From contig PETS01000054.1 of assembly GCA_002781265.1 (NCBI GenBank), positions 1 to 16,334 of the forward strand: 16,334 bases of DNA, given 5' to 3'. Below the pieces are notes generated by a model. It had not been told where the DNA came from. It saw nothing but the letters and a program-made list of their open reading frames with translations, and ran no database searches. Each line of letters opens with the position of its first letter. Position 1 is the first letter of the stretch. This DNA is from Candidatus Falkowbacteria bacterium CG02_land_8_20_14_3_00_36_14 (GTDB taxonomy: Bacteria > Patescibacteriota > Patescibacteriia > Patescibacteriales > UM-FILTER-36-11). Below, in pieces: positions 1 through 5,128 of this stretch. The position numbers and the translations under genes were made by a program.

Positions 1-62
1 TATCAATTAGCAATAATTTGATTGATTTGGCAGAAGAATTTATTGTTAAATTGTTAATTGTT

Positions 63-89
63 AACCTGCCTGCCGGTAGGCAGGTTTTT
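63..89 (+). terminator. GC-rich palindrome with T-run, terminator-like
   Basis: A nearly perfect palindrome at 63-86 (arms CCTGCCTGCC and GGTAGGCAGG) is followed by five T. It would end transcription entering from the left edge. Its sequence also belongs to the GC-rich palindrome family seen around the tRNA genes of this window, so it may be a repeat copy acting as a terminator. Confidence 0.55.
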
Positions 90-132
90 AAGTTAATAAT
101 TTGAATATGCCGTTGTAGCTTTAGCTGGCAGA

Positions 133-242
<110 letters not shown>

Positions 243-324
243 GCGCCATTTCGCCAAAGGCGGATAAGCATGTTTAAGGTGGGGGTCCGCGGTTCAAACC
301 CGCGCAACGGCTCAATTCTCTGTA

Positions 325-361
325 ATAAAAAATTCGGCGATATTATTTGCCGAGTTTTTTT
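325..361. terminator. Bidirectional terminator between tRNA locus and greA
   Basis: Arms AATTCGGC (331-338) and GCCGAGTT (349-356) form an 8-bp stem with one wobble. Seven T follow on the plus strand, and A-rich sequence precedes it, giving a U-run on the minus strand. It can end both the tRNA transcript and greA. It overlaps the greA stop codon region. Confidence 0.75.
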
Positions 362-860
362 ATTCAATTTTTATTATTTTATAATTAACTTTCTTTTTGG
401 ACAGTTTTATTTTTATTATATCGCCAGCGCGTTTGCCTATTAGCTTTGCGCCGATAGGAGAGTTATGGGATATAATTCCCCCCAAGGGATTAGTCTCGGT
501 GGATCCGAGAATTTGGTAAGTTTTTTGTTTGCTATTTACTTCCAAAGTAACCTGATGCCCAAGCTGAACAGTCTCTTTATTTTTTAGAGGTTTAATTATG
601 ACAGCTCTTTTTATGCGGTCTTCAATGTCCAGTATCCGTTGATTTATGCCGCGGAGCCGGCCTTTGGCCATTCCATAAGCGAAGTTTTCTGAAAAATCTC
701 CCATTAAAGCCAACCTTTTTACCTCCTCAATGGCGCGCGGCCGGCTATACTTTTTTAGTTTTTTCAGTTTTTGTTGCAATTCATCATATTTCGCTTTCGT
801 AATATATTTGTCCGGTTTTAGGCCGGCATATTTGCCGGGTTTTCTTGTTGGTACTCTCAT
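360..860 (-). CDS. greA: Transcription elongation factor GreA
   Basis: GreA enters the secondary channel of RNA polymerase and stimulates cleavage of backtracked RNA. The 166-residue protein has the family layout. An N-terminal coiled coil spans about residues 20-95, with its tip motif GDFSEN carrying the acidic pair D55 and E58 that positions the catalytic metal. A C-terminal FKBP-like domain spans about 98-166 with the patterns ISHNSPIGAKLIGK and GD. About 15 extra basic residues precede the usual start. A strong promoter with its -10 only 6 nt before this ATG supports the start and predicts a leaderless mRNA. The gene is monocistronic, convergent with the tRNA-Thr locus and divergent from the tRNA-Tyr locus. 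Identification is firm. Confidence 0.95.
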   Translation of the reverse strand: MRVPTRKPGKYAGLKPDKYITKAKYDELQQKLKKLKKYSRPRAIEEVKRLALMGDFSENFAYGMAKGRLRGINQRILDIEDRIKRAVIIKPLKNKETVQLGHQVTLEVNSKQKTYQILGSTETNPLGGIISHNSPIGAKLIGKRAGDIIKIKLSKKKVNYKIIKIE

Positions 861-866
861 AGTTTT

Positions 867-895
867 ATTATAAGTATAAATAAATAGTATGTAAA
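867..895 (-). promoter_or_regulatory. greA promoter, leaderless type
   Basis: On the minus strand TTTACA (895-890) and TATAAT (872-867) are separated by 17 nt. The expected start of transcription, 6-7 nt downstream, falls on or next to the greA ATG at 860-858. No Shine-Dalgarno site is possible in that space. Confidence 0.7.
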
Positions 896-955
896 CATAT
901 TTATTATTAAGATGAAAAAGTCTAGAAATTTATAGAAAAAAATAATTTTTTCTTT

Positions 956-984
956 TTGACAAAAAAATAAATACAAGTTATAAT
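956..984 (+). promoter_or_regulatory. Consensus promoter for the tRNA-Tyr locus
   Basis: A perfect TTGACA (956-961) and a perfect TATAAT (979-984) are separated by 17 nt. This is the ideal sigma70-type arrangement. Transcription would begin near 991 and run through the nested tRNA-Tyr locus to the terminator near 1386, with about 90 nt of AT-rich leader. Confidence 0.8.
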
Positions 985-1120
985 ATTTTCGAGCCAAGGA
1001 AAGCTTATTTTTTTATTAAAAATAATAAATAATTAAGTAATTTTTTATTGATAATTTATAATAAAATTAATATTTAAAATCGGGTCGGTACTCAAGCGGT
1101 CAACGAGGACAGACTGTAAA

Positions 1121-1271
1121 CCCGCCTGCCGTACATTTAAGTTTAACATATAAATGGGTCGATACCAAAGTAGTCAAATGGGGCAGACTGTAAATCTGCT
1201 GGCTTACGCCTTCCAAGGTGCAAATCCTTGTCGGCCCACATACATTTTATTTCTAATATTCGGCTGGCAGG
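1121..1271. repeat. Inverted-repeat-bounded insert carrying tRNA-Tyr
   Basis: This 151-nt insert lies in the anticodon loop of the outer tRNA-Tyr. Its ends, 1121-1131 and 1261-1271, pair at 9 of 11 positions without gaps. They share the CCCGCC/CCTGCC wording of the other palindromes in the window. A complete tRNA-Tyr lies inside, flanked by short AT-rich stretches that both contain TACATTT (1132-1138 and 1241-1247). Confidence 0.65.
1156..1238 (+). tRNA. tRNA-Tyr(GTA), inner copy
   Basis: This is an 83-nt class II cloverleaf. The acceptor stem is GGGTCGA/TCGGCCC and the D stem CCA/TGG. The anticodon stem is GCAGA/TCTGC with loop CTGTAAA, placing anticodon GTA at 1190-1192. The variable arm is GGC-TTAC-GCC and the T stem CAAGG/CCTTG. 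Two elbow bases are unusual. The T loop reads TGCAAAT, so position 55 is G instead of T, and the first G of the D-loop GG pair is A. All stems pair, so it may still work, but its elbow is less canonical than that of the interrupted outer copy. Only CA follows the discriminator A. Confidence 0.88.
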
Positions 1272-1290
1272 TCTGTTGGCTTGCGCCTTC

Positions 1291-1328
1291 GCCCGCCTTG
1301 CCAGCGCCTGAGCGTAGCGATGGCGGGC
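1291..1328. repeat. GC-rich hairpin inserted in outer tRNA-Tyr
   Basis: Perfect 7-bp arms GCCCGCC (1291-1297) and GGCGGGC (1322-1328) enclose a 24-nt loop. The hairpin interrupts the outer tRNA-Tyr between its variable arm and T stem. Removing 40 nt (1291-1330) restores the exact length of the inner tRNA-Tyr. Its sequence resembles the arms of the inserts at 133-242 and 1121-1271. Confidence 0.65.
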
Positions 1329-1357
1329 AGGCAAGTTCGAATCTTGCCCGGCCCACA

Positions 1358-1386
1358 AAAAAGACCGGAAGAATGCCGGTCTTTTT
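1358..1386 (+). terminator. Intrinsic terminator of the tRNA-Tyr locus
   Basis: Arms AAGACCGG (1361-1368) and CCGGTCTT (1376-1383) form a perfect 8-bp stem with a 7-nt loop. Five T follow the arm's CTC step, and further A-T pairs extend the base. It begins three bases after the outer tRNA-Tyr discriminator base. Confidence 0.9.
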
Positions 1387-1393
1387 AAATAGG

Positions 1394-1422
1394 TTGACAA
1401 ATAGCGGGCAAAAAATCATAAT
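1394..1422 (+). promoter_or_regulatory. Promoter of the small ORF-mutM operon
   Basis: TTGACA (1394-1399) and CATAAT (1417-1422) are 17 nt apart. Transcription would start near 1428, just after the tRNA-Tyr terminator, and cover the small membrane ORF, mutM and the desulforedoxin-like gene. Confidence 0.65.
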
Positions 1423-1461
1423 AAGATTATAAGGCATCATTTATTTTTAAAGATAAAAAAT

Positions 1462-1563
1462 ATGATTGTAGATCCTGATAAAATCGGCGTAACATTTGTA
1501 AAAATATTTGTTGTATTAATATTATCATTAGGGGTAATAGGATTTTTATTAGTGACAATATAG
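1462..1563 (+). CDS. Small single-span membrane protein, unknown
   Basis: This is a 33-codon ORF starting with ATG. The first ten residues are polar, and about residues 11-33 form one continuous hydrophobic stretch rich in Val, Ile and Leu, which would span a membrane once. It lies between a good promoter and mutM and ends 13 nt before the mutM start, so it would be the first gene of that operon. There is no clear ribosome-binding site, which is usual for this window. I do not recognise a family. It could be a genuine small membrane protein or a chance ORF in the mutM leader. Confidence 0.4.
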   Translation: MIVDPDKIGVTFVKIFVVLILSLGVIGFLLVTI

Positions 1564-1576
1564 CTTGATTAAAATT

Positions 1577-2464
1577 ATGCCCGAACTTCCCGAAGTGGAG
1601 ACAATTAAAAATGATTTGAAGGAAAAAATTTTAGATAAAAAAATAATTAAAATTACTTGCCGAAAAAGGAAGATTGTTAAAAATAATTTTAATTTTTTTT
1701 TAAACACTTTAATTGGAAATAAATTCAGCAATATAAAAAGAATCGGCAAACTTTTAATATTTGAGATTAATAGAGAAAATTTATATTTGCTTATTCATTT
1801 AAAAATGACCGGACAATTGGTTTACTGCCCAAGCCGAGGAATAGTTGCCGGCGGGCACAGTTATCCGGAACAGAAAAACACGGTAGAAAGCGCCGCCGAA
1901 GCGATGTGCCTACCCAATAAATATTCCCACGTCATATTTAATTTCGCCGACGGCTCAAATTTATTTTTTAATGATATGCGCCAGTTCGGCTATTTTAAGA
2001 CTGTCCGTAAAGATGAATTGGAAATTATAAAAAAAAATTTTGGGATAGAGCCGCTGGCCAGTAATTTTAAATTAAATAATTTTAAAAGAATATTTATAAA
2101 AAGAAAAGCGCCGGTTAAAGCTTTACTGCTTAATCAAAAGTTAATTGCCGGCATCGGCAATATTTACGCGGACGAGATTTTATTTTCTGCCAAAATAAAG
2201 CCGGACCGCCGGGCCGATAGCTTGACTGGCGGCGACATGGAAAAAATATTCAAAGCCGGCAAATTAATTATAAAAAAAGCCATTAAGCACCGAGGCACAA
2301 CCTTTAATAATTATATTGACGCGAGCGGGAGAAAGGGCAATTATTCCAGATTATTAAAAGTATATAAGAGAGAAGGCGAGCAATGCTTAATTTGTAAAAA
2401 CATAATTAAAAAAATAAAAGTAGCCGGCCGGGGCACTCGGTATTGCCCTAAATGCCAAAAATAA
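1577..2464 (+). CDS. mutM: Formamidopyrimidine-DNA glycosylase (Fpg/MutM)
   Basis: This base-excision repair enzyme removes oxidised purines such as 8-oxoguanine and nicks the DNA backbone. I place the start at the ATG just before PELPEVETI, because the proline exposed after Met removal is the catalytic nucleophile and the following Glu is also catalytic. An in-frame ATG 12 nt upstream would bury it. The 295-residue protein shows the beta-loop region around LIHLKMTGQLVY, the motif GIGNIYADEILF in the helix-two-turn-helix, and a C-terminal zinc finger with CLIC and CPKC plus the DNA-binding GRGTRYC. A segment of about 30 residues after GQLVY is longer than in model enzymes. The next gene starts 4 nt after its stop. 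Confidence 0.96.
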   Translation: MPELPEVETIKNDLKEKILDKKIIKITCRKRKIVKNNFNFFLNTLIGNKFSNIKRIGKLLIFEINRENLYLLIHLKMTGQLVYCPSRGIVAGGHSYPEQKNTVESAAEAMCLPNKYSHVIFNFADGSNLFFNDMRQFGYFKTVRKDELEIIKKNFGIEPLASNFKLNNFKRIFIKRKAPVKALLLNQKLIAGIGNIYADEILFSAKIKPDRRADSLTGGDMEKIFKAGKLIIKKAIKHRGTTFNNYIDASGRKGNYSRLLKVYKREGEQCLICKNIIKKIKVAGRGTRYCPKCQK

Positions 2465-2468
2465 ACAA

Positions 2469-2603
2469 ATGACAAAAATCAATCAAATTTATAAATGCAA
2501 TATCTGCGGCAATGCAGTTAAAGTGCTGGAAACCGGAGCCGGGAAGCTGGTATGCTGCGGCCAGCCGATGGAACTTATAAATGACAATATAAACAACCAG
2601 TAA
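2469..2603 (+). CDS. Desulforedoxin-like small iron protein
   Basis: This 44-residue protein matches the desulforedoxin fold, which is also the N-terminal domain of desulfoferrodoxin. YKCNICGN supplies C10 and C13, and GKLVCCGQPM supplies the adjacent pair C29 and C30. Together these four cysteines would hold one iron. Such proteins act as small electron carriers, often in superoxide defence. It stands alone without the superoxide reductase domain. It starts 4 nt after mutM and is probably co-transcribed with it, pairing an oxidative-damage repair enzyme with a redox protein. Function beyond iron binding is inferred. Confidence 0.8.
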   Translation: MTKINQIYKCNICGNAVKVLETGAGKLVCCGQPMELINDNINNQ

Positions 2604-2619
2604 GGCAATATTTGAATTG

Positions 2620-2648
2620 TTGACTTTTTTTAATAAATACTCTATTAT
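2620..2648 (+). promoter_or_regulatory. Promoter of rpmG-tRNA-Trp
   Basis: TTGACT (2620-2625) and TATTAT (2643-2648) are separated by 17 nt. Transcription would begin near 2655, leaving a leader of about 70 nt before rpmG that contains a terminator-like hairpin. Confidence 0.6.
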
Positions 2649-2683
2649 TATTGAGTAATATTAAATAATAATTATTAATTTAT

Positions 2684-2716
2684 AAAATGCCCCCAACCGA
2701 ATTGGTTGCATTTTTT
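2684..2716 (+). promoter_or_regulatory. Terminator-like hairpin in the rpmG leader
   Basis: Outer arms AAAATGC (2684-2690) and GCATTTT (2708-2714) and inner arms AACC/GGTT form a hairpin with a C4 bulge, followed by a T-run to 2716. It sits between the promoter and the rpmG start at 2725, so it is placed to act as an attenuator. It could instead end a readthrough transcript from mutM. Confidence 0.5.
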
Positions 2717-2724
2717 ATATCCAT

Positions 2725-2880
2725 ATGCCACAAGATAATATGATCAAGCTTGAATGTACTGAATGCAAGAGCGTTAATTATTATTCAAGAAAAAATAAAA
2801 AAACACTTAAGGAGAGATTGGCGTTAAGTAAATTCTGCAAGCATTGCCAGAAGCATACTCCCCATAAAGAAACAAAGTAA
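2725..2880 (+). CDS. rpmG: 50S ribosomal protein L33
   Basis: The 51-residue basic protein has the L33 layout with two zinc-binding CxxC pairs, C11/C14 (CTEC) and C38/C41 (CKHC), and the family pattern NYYSRKNK followed by KFCKHCQKHTPHKE. It binds near the E site of the large ribosomal subunit. It is followed by tRNA-Trp, as in many bacteria where rpmG and trnW precede secE and nusG. Here secE and nusG are absent and a terminator follows the tRNA. There is no Shine-Dalgarno site before the start codon. Confidence 0.95.
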   Translation: MPQDNMIKLECTECKSVNYYSRKNKKTLKERLALSKFCKHCQKHTPHKETK

Positions 2881-2898
2881 TAATGCCAAAACAGGTGA

Positions 2899-2958
2899 AG
2901 GCGGGCTTGCCCGCCGTAGCCTAGAGCGAATATTAGGCGGGCTTGCCCGCCGTAGCCT
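2899..2958. repeat. Two copies of a 24-nt GC-rich palindromic repeat
   Basis: Identical 24-nt copies lie at 2899-2922 and 2935-2958, a period of 36 nt. Each contains a 7-bp hairpin GGCGGGC-TT-GCCCGCC followed by GTAGCCT. A related stretch, TTGGCGTAGGCGGG (2958-2971), runs directly into the tRNA-Trp 5' end. Similar wording forms the insert ends in the two nested tRNA loci. Confidence 0.85.
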
Positions 2959-2966
2959 TGGCGTAG

Positions 2967-3037
2967 GCGGGTGTCGTATAGTGGTAGTACGGAGGTCTCC
3001 AAAACCTCTAGTGGGGGTTCGATTCCCTCCACCCGTG
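2967..3037 (+). tRNA. tRNA-Trp(CCA)
   Basis: The acceptor stem is GCGGGTG/CACCCGT with G-T at the terminal pair. The D stem is GTAT/GTAC. The anticodon stem is GAGGT/ACCTC with loop CTCCAAA, giving anticodon CCA at 2999-3001. The T arm is GGGGG/CCCTC with loop TTCGATT, and the discriminator is G. Only CA follows it. The 5' acceptor strand overlaps the end of the GC-rich repeat upstream, which may explain the weak terminal G-T pair. It decodes UGG. Confidence 0.94.
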
Positions 3038-3048
3038 CAAACATAAAG

Positions 3049-3074
3049 ACTGCTTATTTTGGAGCAGTTTTTTT
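3049..3074 (+). terminator. Terminator after tRNA-Trp
   Basis: Arms ACTGCT (3049-3054) and AGCAGT (3063-3068) enclose an 8-nt loop and are followed by seven T. Confidence 0.85.
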
Positions 3075-3078
3075 GGCG

Positions 3079-3107
3079 GTGACAGGAAGTGGAATTCGTG
3101 GTATATT
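3079..3107 (+). promoter_or_regulatory. Promoter of the secreted surface protein gene
   Basis: GTGACA (3079-3084) and TATATT (3102-3107) are 17 nt apart. Transcription would start near 3114, about 26 nt before the ATG at 3140. Confidence 0.55.
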
Positions 3108-3139
3108 ATAGATAGCTTATAAAATAAATATTTAAAAAT

Positions 3140-4849
3140 ATGGAAAAAATACTCTTATTATCAGCCGTCTTAATAATTGGCGCAAGTTTTTTTGCCGGGG
3201 TTAAATTTAGTTTAGCGAATGATCCCTCAGTTACTATTCTTTCGCCGAACGGCGGAGAGACATTCAAGAATGATGGCAGTTCGATTACCGTAAAGTGGCA
3301 AGCGAATAATATACCGGTAGCTCATGAATTTATTTTAATTAGGATGAGAGCAATATCGGATAGCCGAGAATATGATTTAGCTCATGATGTATCAAATGAC
3401 GGTCAAGAAGTTTTGTTAATACCAGCTTCTGTGCCAGTCGGAGCCTATATGCTTGAAATTAAAACTTACGTGGATAATATTCTTGCCATGGATTCAAGCG
3501 ATGGTTATTTTAAGATTGTTGATGTTTCTCAAAACCAACCCTCCGCCACTATTCCTGTCGCCACCGTTTCGAGTTCGGTTGATATTTCTCAAAGTCAACC
3601 CTCTGTCACAGTTTTGAGCCCTAATGGAGGAGAGAATTTTCAATCAGGGGGTTCTTATTATGTAACATGGGCATCAATTAATCTTCCTTCGGACGCGTAT
3701 GTGAATATTTGGCTTTTAGATAGTTCGACTCGTTTAGGCAATATGATTTTAGGCAAAGTGCCAAACACCGGTTCCGCAAATTGGGTTGCGTCGTCGCTTA
3801 ATGTTCTTACTGACCAGACGACCCTTCAGCCAATAATATCATCCGGAAAGTATGTGATTTTTATTGAATGTGCCGATCGTAATTGTACGGCAGATTATAG
3901 CTATGATTCCTTTGTTATAACTGTTCCTTCTACCAAGGTTGAAGAACAAGTAAAATGTATTTTTAAAAGCTCAACTTCTGAACAAAAATGTTATATTGCC
4001 ACAGATAACTCCAATTATTCCGATTATGGCTGTAGTGGGGCAGAATCGTGTGCCGTTGATATAAGAGGAATAAACGGCGATAAAATAACCTGGAAAAGCT
4101 CTTGCGGCGGATACGCTTATACTGTTATGAACGGATCAAACGAATATGCCGTGTTTAATTGCGCGGATCAAGCTATAGCCACGCCAACGATATTAACGAC
4201 ACCAGCGACAGTTAGCCCGACAGTAACGGCAGCCAAAGAGAAAGAAGAACAAATTTTAGATATTAACGAAAAATCAAAATTACTGTCTTATAATAACTTT
4301 GATTTTATTTTAGCCGAGCTCAACCAGCTGCGCAGTATTATCAAGGAACAGCAAACTGAAATAAAATACTTAAAGTCGTTAGTAGCGGATATTAAGGATT
4401 TATCAGAAAAAAGCCGGGATGCTATTAATAAATTTATTACTTACGGCGTAGACTCTAATACCAAGAAGCTTGGCGCCGGCGAGAGAGCGGCAGTCATAAA
4501 TTCGTATAAAATCGCGTTTGATAAATTGCCGGAAACGGAGGCTGAGTTAGCTGATGCTATTAAAATCGCCAATGGTAGATTTCCATCAGTTACCAGTGAT
4601 GAAGCGGAAAAAACCGCTAGCGAGCAATTCAATAAAATATATAAAAGGTCGCCTGATTTAAAAGATGCAAATGATAATGCAGCAATTAAAGTTATGGCTT
4701 ACGGCTTAAGGCAGAAAGCAGAAAATAGAAATTTAAACAGTGAAAAAGCGGGAATAAAAATATTCAAAAATATTTTTGGCGTTGTTCCTAAAACTACCGA
4801 AGATTGGAATGCTATGCAGGCGATTACTTATTCAGGCGCGACCAGGTAG
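3140..4849 (+). CDS. Large secreted multidomain surface protein
   Basis: The 569-residue protein starts with a signal peptide or membrane anchor (residues 1-26, hydrophobic core LLLSAVLIIGASFFAGV). Two similar beta-rich domains follow, near 30-127 and 155-260. Each opens with TILSPNGGE or TVLSPNGGE, and each has a tryptophan strand (VKWQA, VTWAS). They resemble the Kre9/Knh1-type domains common in Patescibacteria. A cysteine-rich domain spans about 273-345, then a Thr/Pro linker, then a coiled coil near 372-430. The C-terminal region (about 437-569) has paired patterns (AFDKLPETEAEL, NANGRFPS-like, AYGLR, ITYSGATR) recalled from Parcubacterial surface proteins. It is probably exported and attached to the cell surface. 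No catalytic motif is visible, so adhesion or structure is a guess. Confidence 0.85.
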   Translation: MEKILLLSAVLIIGASFFAGVKFSLANDPSVTILSPNGGETFKNDGSSITVKWQANNIPVAHEFILIRMRAISDSREYDLAHDVSNDGQEVLLIPASVPVGAYMLEIKTYVDNILAMDSSDGYFKIVDVSQNQPSATIPVATVSSSVDISQSQPSVTVLSPNGGENFQSGGSYYVTWASINLPSDAYVNIWLLDSSTRLGNMILGKVPNTGSANWVASSLNVLTDQTTLQPIISSGKYVIFIECADRNCTADYSYDSFVITVPSTKVEEQVKCIFKSSTSEQKCYIATDNSNYSDYGCSGAESCAVDIRGINGDKITWKSSCGGYAYTVMNGSNEYAVFNCADQAIATPTILTTPATVSPTVTAAKEKEEQILDINEKSKLLSYNNFDFILAELNQLRSIIKEQQTEIKYLKSLVADIKDLSEKSRDAINKFITYGVDSNTKKLGAGERAAVINSYKIAFDKLPETEAELADAIKIANGRFPSVTSDEAEKTASEQFNKIYKRSPDLKDANDNAAIKVMAYGLRQKAENRNLNSEKAGIKIFKNIFGVVPKTTEDWNAMQAITYSGATR

Positions 4850-4941
4850 AAAAAAACAGAAGAAGATATCAAGTGGTGTCTGTTTCAGCAGTTAATCTTG
4901 AATTTTGGGCATCAGTCATGTTAATCGCTAGTTTTGTCTTA

Positions 4942-4980
4942 CTAAAATCCGGCAGCAAAATTACGCCAGTATTAAGCTGG
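4942..4980. repeat. Imperfect 39-nt repeat, copy 1
   Basis: This segment matches 6568-6606 at about 32 of 39 positions, with the shared core ACGCCAGTATTAA. Both copies lie in the non-coding stretch between a gene's stop codon and its terminator. Its nature is unknown; it may be a 3'-UTR element or the remnant of a repeat. Confidence 0.5.
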
Positions 4981-5021
4981 AAAAACGTTCGTATAGATTT
5001 CCAACAGCCGTGCTCTAATAA

Positions 5022-5049
5022 AAATAAGGCCTAATTTGGCTTTATTTTT
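5022..5049 (+). terminator. Terminator downstream of the surface protein gene
   Basis: Arms near 5022-5031 (AAATAAGGCC) and 5038-5047 (GGCTTTATTT) pair with one G-T and are followed by T. The 3'-UTR of the gene would be about 170 nt long. Confidence 0.65.
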
Positions 5050-5073
5050 TAAATTATTTAGATAATTAATCAT

Positions 5074-5120
5074 TGCTAAGAAAAAATAAAAGTGCTAAGG
5101 TAAAGATAATAATATCTAAG
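5074..5120 (+). promoter_or_regulatory. Three CTAAG direct repeats upstream of creD
   Basis: CTAAG occurs at 5076-5080, 5095-5099 and 5116-5120, starting 19 and 21 nt apart, close to two helical turns. Each is preceded by T at similar offsets and followed by a purine-rich A-run. The last copy ends 8 nt before the creD start. This looks like a set of sites for a regulator binding one face of DNA. The regulator is unknown. Confidence 0.4.
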
Positions 5121-5128
5121 AAAAATCT

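Larger units (their letters stand above)
1082..1355 (+). tRNA. Interrupted outer tRNA-Tyr(GTA) enclosing a second tRNA-Tyr
   Basis: The exons are 1082-1120, 1272-1290 and 1331-1355. Joined, they give 83 nt, exactly the length of the inner tRNA-Tyr, with 63 of 83 bases identical by my count. Acceptor GGGTCGG pairs with CCGGCCC (1348-1354). The D stem is CTC/GAG, the anticodon stem ACAGA/TCTGT with anticodon GTA at 1116-1118, and the variable arm stem GGC/GCC. The T arm is GCAAG/CTTGC with loop TTCGAAT. All stems are fully paired. The first insert (1121-1271) sits between positions 38 and 39 of the anticodon loop. The second (1291-1330) sits between the variable arm and the T stem. Differences from the inner copy are mostly compensatory. 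It could be functional after insert removal, or a recently broken gene. Confidence 0.7.

Noticed and set aside
1121..1271. Group I or group II intron in the outer tRNA-Tyr
   Set aside because: 151 nt, mostly occupied by a complete tRNA, leaves no room for a catalytic intron core, and no such motifs are visible.
1110..1280. Archaeal-type bulge-helix-bulge splice site
   Set aside because: The insert helix abuts the 3' anticodon-stem strand with no 3-nt bulge on that side, so the canonical motif is not formed.
1143..1440. Minus- and plus-strand ORFs over the tRNA-Tyr locus (for example one reading AGQDSNLP)
   Set aside because: They are antisense or sense readings of tRNA and palindromic repeat sequence. 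This type of peptide is a familiar spurious product of tRNA loci.
2899..2958. Possible CRISPR array
   Set aside because: Only two 24-nt copies with a 12-nt gap. The repeats are full hairpins tied to tRNA loci, and no cas gene is present.
2781..3044. Minus-strand 87-residue ORF containing RQGYGGQARL repeats
   Set aside because: It is the antisense of rpmG's end, the GC-rich repeats and tRNA-Trp. The GYGGQA peptide is simply the translation of the palindromic repeat.
4804..5034. 76-residue ORF overlapping the end of the surface protein gene
   Set aside because: It begins inside the upstream gene in another frame, has no start signals, shows no family pattern and runs through the repeat and terminator.
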